DNA of 64,000 nucleotides, taken from the NCBI GenBank assembly GCA_029779845.1, contig JAKOZT010000004.1, forward strand, positions 1 to 64,000, written 5' to 3'. The notes under the pieces were generated by a model, which worked only from the letters and a program-made list of their open reading frames with translations, did not search any database and had not been told where the DNA came from. This document shows positions 48,940 to 56,798 of this stretch, one piece after another (positions within the stretch are counted from its first letter, which is position 1; the number at the start of each line of letters is the position of its first letter). Position numbers and translations under genes: made by a program. This DNA is from Pseudomonadota bacterium. Its GTDB lineage: Bacteria > Pseudomonadota > Gammaproteobacteria > Burkholderiales > Burkholderiaceae_C.

Positions 48940-50157
48940 ATGGCCCTGACCGACAAGACCTGCAAGAGTGCCGCCTGCCCGGCCGACAAGGCGCGGGCGC
49001 GCTTCGCTGACGGCGGCGGCCTGTACCTCGAAGTCCGGCCCAGCGGGGTGAAGCTCTGGTACTGGAAGTACCGCTTCGCCGGCAAGGAGAAGCGCATGGC
49101 CTTCGGCGCCTACCCCGCCGTGTCGCTGGCCCAGGCTCGGGCGGCGCGCGACGAGGCCCGCCTCGCCCTCAAGGTCGGTGACGACCCGGTCCAGGTGCGC
49201 AAGGACGCCAAGCTCGCCAAGCACGTCGCCTTGGGTAAGACCTTCGAAGCCATCGCCCGCCAGTGGTTCGAGCACTGGAAGGGGCCGAAGTCCGGCCGGC
49301 ATGCCGACTACGTGCTGCGCCGGCTCGAAGCCGACGTGTTCCCGGCCATCGGGCGCAAGCCCATCGGTGACGTCACCGCACTGCACCTGCTGGCGATGGC
49401 CAAGGCGGTCGAGAAGCGCGGCGCGCTGGACCTCGCCAAGCGCGCGCTGCAGACCTGCGGGCAGGTGTTCCGGTACGCGGTGATGCACGGCGCGGCCGAG
49501 CGCGACCCCACGGCCGACATGCGGCCCGGCGAGGCCCTCAAGTCGCGCAGGAAGATCCACTACGCACGCCTGGAGGCGAAGGAACTGCCTGACCTGCTGC
49601 GCCGCATCGAGGCCTATGCCGGCACGCCCTACACGCGACTGGCGATGAAACTGATGGCCCTGACCTTCGTGCGCACCTCGGAGCTGATCGGCGCGCGCTG
49701 GGACGAGTTCGACCTCGAAGCCGCCGAGTGGCGCGTGCCGGCCGAGCGCATGAAGATGAAGACGCCGCACATCGTGCCGCTGTCGCAGCAGGCGGTGGAC
49801 ACGCTGCGCAGCCTGGCGGAACTGCGCGGGCGCAGCGGCCTGCTGTTCCCCGGCGAGCGCGATCACGACAAGCCGATGTCCAACAACACGATCCTGGGTG
49901 CGCTCAAGCGCATGGGCTATGCCGGCAGGATGACCGGCCACGGCTTCCGCGGCGTGGCGTCGACCATCCTGCACGAGCACGGCTTCGAGCACGCCCACAT
50001 CGAGCTGCAGCTCGCGCACCAGGAGCGCGACGAGGTGAGCGCCGCGTACAACTTCGCGACCTACCTGCCGCAGCGCTGCACGATGATGCAGTGGTACGCC
50101 GACCACCTGGACCGCCTGCGGCAGGGCGCCAAGGTGATTCCGTTCAGGGCCGCCTGA
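48940..50157 (+). CDS. Tyrosine-type site-specific integrase (P4/tRNA-targeting family)
   Basis: A 405-residue protein. The N-terminal DUF4102-type arm-binding domain (about 5-85) has RFADGGGLYLEVRPSGVKLW. A SAM-like core-binding domain spans about 100-190 and the catalytic domain about 215-395. The catalytic residues R245 (TFVRTSEL), H334 and R337 (HGFR) and the Y370 nucleophile (AAYNFATYLPQR) are intact, so it is probably active. The frame is open upstream across the tRNA, but ATG 48940 (MALTDKTCK) is the family start. Confidence 0.95.
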   Translation: MALTDKTCKSAACPADKARARFADGGGLYLEVRPSGVKLWYWKYRFAGKEKRMAFGAYPAVSLAQARAARDEARLALKVGDDPVQVRKDAKLAKHVALGKTFEAIARQWFEHWKGPKSGRHADYVLRRLEADVFPAIGRKPIGDVTALHLLAMAKAVEKRGALDLAKRALQTCGQVFRYAVMHGAAERDPTADMRPGEALKSRRKIHYARLEAKELPDLLRRIEAYAGTPYTRLAMKLMALTFVRTSELIGARWDEFDLEAAEWRVPAERMKMKTPHIVPLSQQAVDTLRSLAELRGRSGLLFPGERDHDKPMSNNTILGALKRMGYAGRMTGHGFRGVASTILHEHGFEHAHIELQLAHQERDEVSAAYNFATYLPQRCTMMQWYADHLDRLRQGAKVIPFRAA

Positions 50158-50244
50158 CCGTTTCAGGCAAAGCGGTCCCGGAAGCTGCTGGAACAGCAAC
50201 CAGAGCCTGACCGCAATGCACCTACCACGAAAGGACCGTGCACT

Positions 50245-50520
50245 ATGGTTACCCCAGAGCGTATCCTCACCGAGGATGAAGTGCGTGAGCAGATCGCTGA
50301 TAGAGCGATCTTCTCGGCGTGGTGCCTGACCGAATTGCTGGAGCGTGAGATCCTACGTGACAGAGAGTCTCCCGCTGCAATCAGCGTCACGCGCTACATA
50401 CAGCTTTTGCTGAGCGAAGCTCATGCGGCTTTTACCCTCGGAGAGGGTTCGCTTGCTGATCAATACCAAACGGTGACGGGGCGCCCACTGCCGAAAATGA
50501 TACCGGCGCCATCAGCCTGA
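50245..50520 (+). CDS. Small protein of unknown function, element-borne
   Basis: A 91-residue acidic protein, mainly helical, beginning MVTPERILTEDEVREQIADR. I do not recognise a family. It lies 87 bp after the integrase and 1 nt before the next gene, and its base composition is less GC-rich than the core. There is no clear Shine-Dalgarno. Confidence 0.55.
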   Translation: MVTPERILTEDEVREQIADRAIFSAWCLTELLEREILRDRESPAAISVTRYIQLLLSEAHAAFTLGEGSLADQYQTVTGRPLPKMIPAPSA

Positions 50521-50521
50521 C

Positions 50522-51064
50522 ATGGCAGCCAAGCCAGCCCCGAAGAAGAAGGCAACGCCGGGAGGCGTGGCCGGCAAACCCGAGCGCGTTAAGACCGTCG
50601 AGATAGCCGAAATTGGAAGCCGGCTCGATTCCAGTCGCTGGCCCCTCAATTGGAGCGCGCGCATCGAGAGCGGCGCCAAGGCATACCTTCACATCGACCC
50701 CAATCGCCCCGGCGCCAAGAACTTGCGCAAAGCCCTCGAATGTGTGGCTCTGATGCGTAAGTGCATTGAGGCCAAGGACTCCTCCGGGGCGGCGTGGATG
50801 GCATCAGCCGCGGTGCAGGCGATCTGGCAAGCCGAGGTCGCGGATGCGCGCGCCATGATCGACCTCGGCGCACGCGCGGTGCGCGGTCGAGAGCGGGCGA
50901 ACGTCAAGAAGAGCAGGGATGCTGCGCCAACGCACGATCAATGGCAGAGGCAAGCGAATGCCTACTGGGAGAAGCGCCCGAATCTGACGGTGCGCGCGGT
51001 GGCGAGACTGATCGACGCAGCCCGATTCGAGACGATTCGGAGGGTGATCAAAAAATCTGGGTGA
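50522..51064 (+). CDS. Protein of unknown function, element-borne
   Basis: A 180-residue protein. A basic N-terminus (KPAPKKK) is followed by a helical body with ALECVALMRKCIEAKDSSGAAW. The C-terminal quarter (about 135-178) looks like a small DNA-binding helical domain (LTVRAVARLIDAARFETIRRVI). A role in element DNA metabolism is a guess. It follows the 91-residue gene with no gap and precedes alpA by 65 bp. Confidence 0.6.
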   Translation: MAAKPAPKKKATPGGVAGKPERVKTVEIAEIGSRLDSSRWPLNWSARIESGAKAYLHIDPNRPGAKNLRKALECVALMRKCIEAKDSSGAAWMASAAVQAIWQAEVADARAMIDLGARAVRGRERANVKKSRDAAPTHDQWQRQANAYWEKRPNLTVRAVARLIDAARFETIRRVIKKSG

Positions 51065-51129
51065 GGCTCTAAGCGTTACCCATATGCGGTTCATATCGTT
51101 TGCGTCCGTCAGCAATCGCTAGGACGCAA

Positions 51130-51375
51130 ATGAACGACGCCACACTACTTCGCTTCGAGAGGGTCATGGCCGAACGTGGCCGTGGTCGCACTGCCACGTA
51201 TGGCGATGTGAAGAACGGGCTGCTCACGGCGCCGGTGCCGCTCGGAGGCCGTCGCATCGGCTGGCCTGCCGGCGAGATCTCCCGGCTGAACGCGGCTCGC
51301 ATCGCCGGCAAGAGCGATGACGAGATCCGCGAGCTTGTGCAGCAACTGCACGAGGCTCGGAAGGCGCTGGCATGA
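51130..51375 (+). CDS. AlpA family phage regulatory protein
   Basis: An 81-residue winged-helix/MerR-like protein. It has the AlpA pattern ATYGDVKNGLLTAPVPLGGRRIGWPAGEI and a final helix (DDEIRELVQQLHEARK). AlpA-like proteins activate excision genes or satellite operons in P4-like elements. Its stop overlaps the start of the next gene (ATGA), beginning a three-gene coupled unit. Confidence 0.85.
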   Translation: MNDATLLRFERVMAERGRGRTATYGDVKNGLLTAPVPLGGRRIGWPAGEISRLNAARIAGKSDDEIRELVQQLHEARKALA

Positions 51376-51569
51376 GCACCAGCAGCCGCGCCCAGGAAGC
51401 GCTCGGCGCCATCGAGGCGCAGCGCGTCATCGATGCGATCTCCACCGGCAACCTGACCGCGCAACACGCCTGGCTGAAGTTCACCGAGCTCGCGGCCGTG
51501 CACGGCTGGAAGAGCGCCGCATGCCGCGCGCTGGTGGTCGAGTTCGCGAAGCGCTCGGCCGTCCGGTGA
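51372..51569 (+). CDS. Small protein of unknown function between alpA and the RepA-like ATPase
   Basis: A 65-residue helical protein (MSTSSRAQEALGAIEAQRV). It overlaps alpA by 4 nt and the ATPase gene by 4 nt (GTGA), so it is translated in series with both. No domain is recognised. A replication or regulatory accessory role is inferred from the overlaps. Confidence 0.6.
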   Translation: MSTSSRAQEALGAIEAQRVIDAISTGNLTAQHAWLKFTELAAVHGWKSAACRALVVEFAKRSAVR

Positions 51570-52696
51570 CGCGCATGGAGCGCGCGCTGGGCAATCTTGC
51601 GCCGGAAGAAGACCAGTTCCTGCGCTGGCCGGATGGCCGCATCAACGGCATGTTCGACAGCGTGCCCGAGCCGGCGCCGCATTTCGCCGGCCCGCTGCTC
51701 GCCGGCCGCGCGCACGTTCTCGCCGGCCTCGGCGGTACGTCGAAGACACGCTTTCTCTACAGCCTTGCCGCCGGCGCCGTGCTTGGCACGCTGCCGTGGT
51801 CTTGGCAGGTCCATCGCACCGGCAGCGCGGCGCTGTTCCTCACCGAGGACACCGTGGCCGACGTTCATGCCACTGTGCACGAGTTGGGCAAGAGCCTCAG
51901 CGCCGAAGATCGGAAGCTGCTCACGCAGAGGCTGCGCGTGTACGCGCTCGCCGGACGCTCGATGCGACTTCTCGCGGCAAGCGGCACTGCATTGCACGAG
52001 GCAGACGCCTATGACTGGCTCATGCGCCAACTCGACGCGATGCCCAAGCCTCTGGTCTTCGTCGGTCTCGATCCCGCGCTCGCACTCACCGAGGGCGACG
52101 AACTCAACCAGGCGCATCAGCGCCGGCTCGGCGAGCTGGTCGACCAGATCGCCATTGAGACCGGCGCCTGCGTCCTGCTGACCGCGCACGCAGCGAAGGG
52201 GCTGCAACAGGCTGAAGAACTCGGCTCGCACGCCGCGCGCGGTGGCGGAGCGCTGACGGACGCTGTCCGCGGCGAACTGGTGATGCGCACGATGACTGCC
52301 GACGAGGCGAGGTGCTTCCAGATCGACGACATCGTGGAGCGCAAGCGCCACGTTCAACTCGCGTTGACGAAAGCGAACCACTGCCCGCCCGAGGCCTTCG
52401 CACCCATCTGGCTGAAGCGAGGGTCGGCTGGCCTGCTGTCGGAGGTCACGCTCGAGCAGGTCGAGCGTGGCTCGGTCGGCGACAGGGAACAGCGTGCGCT
52501 CGATCTCCTGCGCAAGGCCAACGGATCGGGCGAGACCGCCTTCCGCTTCTGGCAGGCGGAATGCGAAGCGGCAGGGCTGATCGCGCAGGGTTCGGAGGGC
52601 TCGCGCGAGAAGGCAATGCAACGCATCAAGAGCGCGCTGCTGGCCGCTGGGATGGTTGCCAAGGGAAGCAGCCGGGGCATGTGGATTCCGGCATGA
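51566..52696 (+). CDS. RepA-like AAA/RecA-fold ATPase (replicative helicase-type)
   Basis: A 376-residue protein of the AAA_25/RepA helicase group. Walker A is GLGGTSKT at residues 54-61, Walker B is near LVFVGLDPAL, and a sensor-like strand reads CVLLTAHAAKG. A C-terminal winged-helix-like tail (about 310-370) has EKAMQRIKSALLAAGMV. Relatives drive replication of plasmids and phage satellites. The start is GTG 51566. Tandem 11-bp repeats lie just downstream, so an origin may be adjacent. Confidence 0.82.
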   Translation: MTRMERALGNLAPEEDQFLRWPDGRINGMFDSVPEPAPHFAGPLLAGRAHVLAGLGGTSKTRFLYSLAAGAVLGTLPWSWQVHRTGSAALFLTEDTVADVHATVHELGKSLSAEDRKLLTQRLRVYALAGRSMRLLAASGTALHEADAYDWLMRQLDAMPKPLVFVGLDPALALTEGDELNQAHQRRLGELVDQIAIETGACVLLTAHAAKGLQQAEELGSHAARGGGALTDAVRGELVMRTMTADEARCFQIDDIVERKRHVQLALTKANHCPPEAFAPIWLKRGSAGLLSEVTLEQVERGSVGDREQRALDLLRKANGSGETAFRFWQAECEAAGLIAQGSEGSREKAMQRIKSALLAAGMVAKGSSRGMWIPA

Positions 52697-52767
52697 ACGG
52701 ACAGACGCCACCACCGCAACGGACGGACAGACAACCCCTAAAGGGGTTTGTCTGTCTGTCTGCTCGC
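52697..52767 (+). repeat. Long inverted repeat after the RepA-like gene
   Basis: Arms 52722-52738 and 52743-52760 pair over about 17 bp with one bulge and one mismatch around a TAAA loop (core ACAACCCC-TAAA-GGGGTTTGT). ACGGACAGAC occurs twice (52697-52706 and 52723-52732). It could be a terminator, a single-strand initiation site or part of an origin. Confidence 0.7.
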
Positions 52768-52813
52768 TGCGGTGTCCGCTTTGTCCGTTCGTTGTCTGCT
52801 CGTTGTCTGCTCG
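52756..52813 (+). repeat. 11-bp tandem direct repeats (iteron-like)
   Basis: Three contiguous 11-mers, TTGTCCGTTCG (52781-52791), TTGTCTGCTCG (52792-52802) and TTGTCTGCTCG (52803-52813). A fourth variant, CTGTCTGCTCG, is at 52756-52766. The 11-bp period matches one helical turn, as in iterons. They lie about 60-120 bp after the RepA-like gene, within 225 bp that otherwise hold no convincing gene. Confidence 0.7.
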
Positions 52814-52921
52814 CGTCGAGGCCCCTCCCGGGGGGGATCGCGCTTGTCCCGTCAAGTGCTTTCAGGACCGGAGCGTGCCTCACACATAAAACGAACCCCA
52901 CTTTTGGATTGGAGGAACCAT

Positions 52922-53230
52922 ATGGCTGGAGTGAAAGGTAGAAGCGGCGGTGCGCGGCCGGGATCGGGTCGCAAACCCAAACCGAAGCCCGAGCCTGCCG
53001 TCTGCCCAGGCCTGGAGCCACTGGCGTTTCTCGAAGGCGTGATGCGCGGCGAGATTAACGCCACGGCGCTGCAGGTGCGTGCTGCTATCGCGGCGGCCCA
53101 GTACCGGCACACGAAGCGCTCGGATGGCGGCAAGAAGGACGAGGCGCTGGAGAAGGCCAAGAAGGTCGCCGCCGGCAAGTTCCGGCCGAAGGCACCTCCC
53201 AGCCTGGTGGTCATCAAATCAAATGACTGA
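52922..53230 (+). CDS. Phage terminase small subunit-like protein
   Basis: A 102-residue basic protein beginning MAGVKGRSGGARPGSGRKP, a start typical of phage small-terminase and related DNA-recognition proteins. A helical part follows (LQVRAAIAAAQYRHTKR, then GGKKDEALEKA). It would recognise packaging sites for a large terminase, yet no large subunit follows it. GGAGG lies 6 nt before the ATG. It overlaps the next gene by 8 nt. Confidence 0.75.
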   Translation: MAGVKGRSGGARPGSGRKPKPKPEPAVCPGLEPLAFLEGVMRGEINATALQVRAAIAAAQYRHTKRSDGGKKDEALEKAKKVAAGKFRPKAPPSLVVIKSND

Positions 53231-53498
53231 CCCGATCGAGACCCGCATCGCCGCCTGTGCGCGGCGTCTGGAGCTTCGATGCCGTGAGGCCGGAGCTTTC
53301 GTCAGCGGCGACGGGCGCGTGGGCGAGGATGTCGCGGCCGAGCTGCTGGGGTTCGCGGCCGGCACCCTCGCGAACATGCGCTCGGCCCAAACCGGGCCCG
53401 CCTGGTACCGCCTCGGTGGCGGTGGGTACCGGGTCACGTACTTGCTGGATGACCTCGCGCGCTGGATCGAGGCCACGCGCTGCGATTCGCGTCACTGA
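53223..53498 (+). CDS. Small helix-turn-helix protein, excisionase/AlpA-like
   Basis: A 91-residue protein. Residues about 35-80 resemble a MerR/excisionase-type winged helix (VAAELLGFAAGTLANMRSAQ, then TYLLDDLARWI). Three cysteines occur near the N-terminus. It may assist packaging or regulate the structural genes. It is in the same reading frame as the capsid gene, from which it is separated by a single TGA and 31 open codons. Confidence 0.65.
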   Translation: MTDPIETRIAACARRLELRCREAGAFVSGDGRVGEDVAAELLGFAAGTLANMRSAQTGPAWYRLGGGGYRVTYLLDDLARWIEATRCDSRH

Positions 53499-53591
53499 AC
53501 CTCACGCAACCCCATTGAAGCCCACGCAACGCCATCGACCCGGCCTGCCCTCCGTAGCACGCTCGGTGCATCTCAATTCCCTCGCGTCGTC

Positions 53592-54641
53592 ATGAATCCT
53601 CGTGGTCTCGACTTCGTTCGCATCTGCATCGCGCGTGCCATTGCCGCTTCGAACGGTGAGCCCCTCCAGGCGGGTGCGTATGCTGCCAATCGCTGGGGCG
53701 CGCGCTCGACCGCCGCGCTCATCACGAAGGCGGGAGTCGCGGCTGGCTCCCCCGATGGCTGGGGCGCCGAACTGGTGGATCTCGACGCCGCAAGGACCGA
53801 GTTCTTCGAACTGGCTCGCTCGCAAGCCCTGATCGGGCGCATGACCGGCCTTCGCCGAGTGCCGCGCCGCACGCCGTTCGTCGCAGTCGCCGATGGCTCG
53901 ACGGCATCGTGGCGCGGACACGGCAAGGCCGCGAGGGCGAGCCGCTCCATGTTCGAGGGCTCCAGCCTCGACACTCTGACGGCAACCGTGCTGCAGGTGG
54001 TCTCGAAAGAGCTTCTCGGGGACATCAGCGCACAGGCCGAGACGCTCATTCGCTCCGACATGCTGAATGCGGCGCGGCTGCTGTTGGACCGCAGCTTCAT
54101 CGACGAGTCGAACGCCGGAACGCCGGGCCTCGAGCCGGCAGCGGTTACCTACGATGCGCCGACGATCCCATCGTCGGGCAACATCACTGAAGACGTCGCG
54201 GCGGCGCTGGCGCAATTCAGCGGCGACTTGTCCACGGCCGTTTGGGTCGCGCACCCCCGTACCGGTGTCGACATCGGCCTGCACGGCGGAGGCAAGGGCC
54301 TCGCAGTCGATGTCGGTGCTCGTGGCGGCACGCTGGCTGGCTTGCCGGTGATGACCTCCGAGGCGGCGACGCATGACAGCAGCGGCGGCACCATCAGCCT
54401 GGTCGATGCCGCGGGCGTTTGCCTCCTCGATGAGGGAGGTTCCGTCAACGTCAGCACGGAAGCCATGATCGAGCTCGACGACGCCCCAACGGGTGATGCC
54501 GCGGCGCCCGCAGCCGCGACTGCCACGCGGATGTCGCTGTGGCAGGCCGACCTCGTCGGCCTGCTCCTGTCCTGGAACGCGAACTGGAAGAAGGCCAGAG
54601 AGGGCAGCGTCGTCGTCATCACCGGCGCGCACTACGGCTGA
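53592..54641 (+). CDS. HK97-fold major capsid protein, lacking protease and delta domain
   Basis: A 349-residue protein. It starts at MNPRGLDFVRICIARAIAASNG, which in related phages follows the prohead protease and scaffold part of a fused protein. The HK97 shell fold continues to SLWQADLVGLLLSWNANWKKAREGSV and VVITGAHYG. No Shine-Dalgarno precedes the ATG, and the frame is open back to TGA 53496. This suggests 5' truncation or an unusual start. The stop overlaps the portal start. Confidence 0.82.
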   Translation: MNPRGLDFVRICIARAIAASNGEPLQAGAYAANRWGARSTAALITKAGVAAGSPDGWGAELVDLDAARTEFFELARSQALIGRMTGLRRVPRRTPFVAVADGSTASWRGHGKAARASRSMFEGSSLDTLTATVLQVVSKELLGDISAQAETLIRSDMLNAARLLLDRSFIDESNAGTPGLEPAAVTYDAPTIPSSGNITEDVAAALAQFSGDLSTAVWVAHPRTGVDIGLHGGGKGLAVDVGARGGTLAGLPVMTSEAATHDSSGGTISLVDAAGVCLLDEGGSVNVSTEAMIELDDAPTGDAAAPAAATATRMSLWQADLVGLLLSWNANWKKAREGSVVVITGAHYG

Positions 54642-56545
54642 TGGCTGCGATGACGACCGGCACCGCCGTGGGCTTCGTTCAGCGCGTCCGTGACGTCGTG
54701 GGCGTCATCACCGGCAAGCGCTATGCATCCGTGCCGGTGGGCGGCCGGGGCCGCTTCCTCGGCTTCGTGATGGACAAGGATTTCCAGACCGACATCGCCG
54801 TCAACATGGACACGGCGCTGTCGTTCTCGACCGCGTTCGCGTGCGTGACGACGATCGCCTCGGACGTGTCGAAGCTCAGCCTGCGGCTGATGACGAAGGC
54901 AGGCCCGGTGTGGGAAGAGGCCGACGTGTCGACCTACTCACCGCTGCTGCGCGAGCCGAACCACTATCAGACCCGCCAGCAGTTCGTCGAGGCCTGGCAG
55001 CTCTCGAAGCAGTCGCGCGGCAACACCTACGGCCTGCTGGCGCGCGACGGCGCCGGCAATGTGCGCGCGATCTACATCCTCGACCCGCTGCGCGTGCGCC
55101 CCCTCGTGGCGCCGAACGGGGACGTGTTCTACGGCCTGAACTCCGACGACCTGTCGCGCCTGCCGTACGACATCGAGGCCGTGCCGGCCTCCGAGATCAT
55201 CCATGACCGCTTCAACTGCCTGTTCCACCCGCTGGTCGGCCTCTCTCCACTCTATGCGTGCAGCCTCGCCGCGGCGCAGGGCCTGAACATCCAGAAGAAC
55301 GCGGCGAAGCTGTTCGCCAACATGAGCCGCCCCGGTGGCGTCCTGACCGCGCCGGGCCAGATCAGCGACGAGACCGCGAATCGGCTCAAGACCCAGTGGG
55401 AGAAGAACTACAGCGGCGACAACGTCGGCAAGATCGCGGTGCTCGGCGATGATCTGAAATTCCAGTCGCTGGCGATGAACGCCGATGACGCACAGATGGC
55501 CGAGATGCTCGGCCTCAGCGACCAGCAGGTGGCGCGTGCGTTCAAGGTGCCGGCGTTCCTCGTCGGCATCGGCAACGCGCCGAGCTACGACAACGTGCAG
55601 GCGCTGTGGCAGCAGTACTACTCGCAGTGCCTGCAGGCCCAGATCGAAGCGGTGGAGACGCTGCTCGACCGCGCGATGCGGCTCGACCCGCGCGTGTACC
55701 GCACCGAGTTCGATCTCGACGATCTGCTGCGCATGGACAGCGCCACGCTGGCCGAGGTCGAGGGCACGCTGGTGCAGCGCGGCATCAGCGCGCCGAACGA
55801 GGCGCGGCGCAAGTTCGGCCGCGGCCCAGTTGCTGGCGGCGATACGCCGTACCTGCAGCAGCAGAACTTCAGCCTTGCCGCGCTGGCCAAGCGCGACAGT
55901 CAGGACGATCCGTTCAAGACCAGCGGCGGCGGTGCGCCAGCTGCACCTCTCTCGCCGGGGCCCGACACGAGCGAAGGCCAGAAGACCGCGATCGCGCAGA
56001 TCATCAAGGGCGAACTGGTGCAGGCGCTGGACGATTCGTCCATCGAGTTCCGCATCCAGCACTCGCTTGGCGTGGTGCTGAGTACCGTACAGGATCTGGC
56101 CAGCGAACTCGCTGCGCAGAAGGACGCCATTGCGGTTTTGACGGACAGGCTGCCCGGTGCTGGAGCAGATGGCGAGGCCGGCGAGATGGGGCCCATGCCC
56201 AAGCACGAGTGGGATGGCACACGTCTGCGGTTCGAGCAAGGGCCGGACGGACGGCTCTGGGGACAGTGGGTCGACCTGAAAGGTGAGCGTGGCCGCGAGG
56301 GCATCAGCGGCGTCGTCGTGCAGAAGGTCAATGGCCCGGGCGGTTCAGGGACCGCCGCGTACCGGCACGTTCAAAGCACCGCGTCCGACACCTGGACGAT
56401 CCATCACAACCTCGGCATGCGCCCGAACGTCACCGTGATGAACACCGCTGGTGACGAGGTCGAGGGTGACATCGCCTATCCGAACGCGAACACCGTGGTT
56501 CTCACCTTCGGAGCCGCGTTCTCTGGCGAAGCGTACCTATCCTGA
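54641..56545 (+). CDS. HK97-type portal protein with fibre-like C-terminal extension
   Basis: A 634-residue protein. Residues about 20-430 are a lambda/HK97-type portal: ALSFSTAFACVTTIASDVSKL, LLREPNHYQTRQQF and KVPAFLVGIGNAPSYDNVQAL. The portal ring is the vertex for DNA entry. After a Pro/Gly linker and helix, about residues 515-634 carry a short Gly-rich stretch with EWDGTRLRFEQGPDGRLWG and a final beta domain (TWTIHHNLGMRP, SGEAYLS). Those modules normally belong to tail fibres. The usual portal length is 400-450. Confidence 0.85.
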   Translation: MAAMTTGTAVGFVQRVRDVVGVITGKRYASVPVGGRGRFLGFVMDKDFQTDIAVNMDTALSFSTAFACVTTIASDVSKLSLRLMTKAGPVWEEADVSTYSPLLREPNHYQTRQQFVEAWQLSKQSRGNTYGLLARDGAGNVRAIYILDPLRVRPLVAPNGDVFYGLNSDDLSRLPYDIEAVPASEIIHDRFNCLFHPLVGLSPLYACSLAAAQGLNIQKNAAKLFANMSRPGGVLTAPGQISDETANRLKTQWEKNYSGDNVGKIAVLGDDLKFQSLAMNADDAQMAEMLGLSDQQVARAFKVPAFLVGIGNAPSYDNVQALWQQYYSQCLQAQIEAVETLLDRAMRLDPRVYRTEFDLDDLLRMDSATLAEVEGTLVQRGISAPNEARRKFGRGPVAGGDTPYLQQQNFSLAALAKRDSQDDPFKTSGGGAPAAPLSPGPDTSEGQKTAIAQIIKGELVQALDDSSIEFRIQHSLGVVLSTVQDLASELAAQKDAIAVLTDRLPGAGADGEAGEMGPMPKHEWDGTRLRFEQGPDGRLWGQWVDLKGERGREGISGVVVQKVNGPGGSGTAAYRHVQSTASDTWTIHHNLGMRPNVTVMNTAGDEVEGDIAYPNANTVVLTFGAAFSGEAYLS

Positions 56546-56555
56546 GGACACTCAC

Positions 56556-56798
56556 ATGTGCGATCCAGTAGTAATCGAAGCAGGCGACACCGAGGTGGAA
56601 TTCCGCCAGAAGGGCGCGGCTTTCATCGACAGCCAGATCACCGAATTCGCTGCTGAATGTCGAGCGGCCGGCTTCTCAGCCGCGAAGATCGAGGCCGCAA
56701 TGCCGCACTGGCGCGCCAAAGCGAAGGAGGCATTGCTTTCCCCCAATGTCTGGGCCGAGATCTCGCTTCTGAGAGACCACACGGGGACGGAGCACTGA
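56556..56798 (+). CDS. Small protein of unknown function between portal and tape measure
   Basis: An 80-residue acidic, helical protein (MCDPVVIEAGDTEVEF, then AAKIEAAMPHWRAKAKEAL). Its position could suit a head-tail joining or tail-assembly chaperone, but no family is recognised. It overlaps the tape measure start (TGATG). Confidence 0.6.
   Translation: MCDPVVIEAGDTEVEFRQKGAAFIDSQITEFAAECRAAGFSAAKIEAAMPHWRAKAKEALLSPNVWAEISLLRDHTGTEH

Noticed and set aside
52697-52813. CRISPR array
   Set aside because: The repeats are 11 bp and contiguous without spacers, and no cas genes are present.
52693-52941. ORF of about 82 codons after the RepA-like gene
   Set aside because: It spans the inverted and tandem repeats, lacks a ribosome-binding site of its own and runs into the small-terminase gene in another frame.
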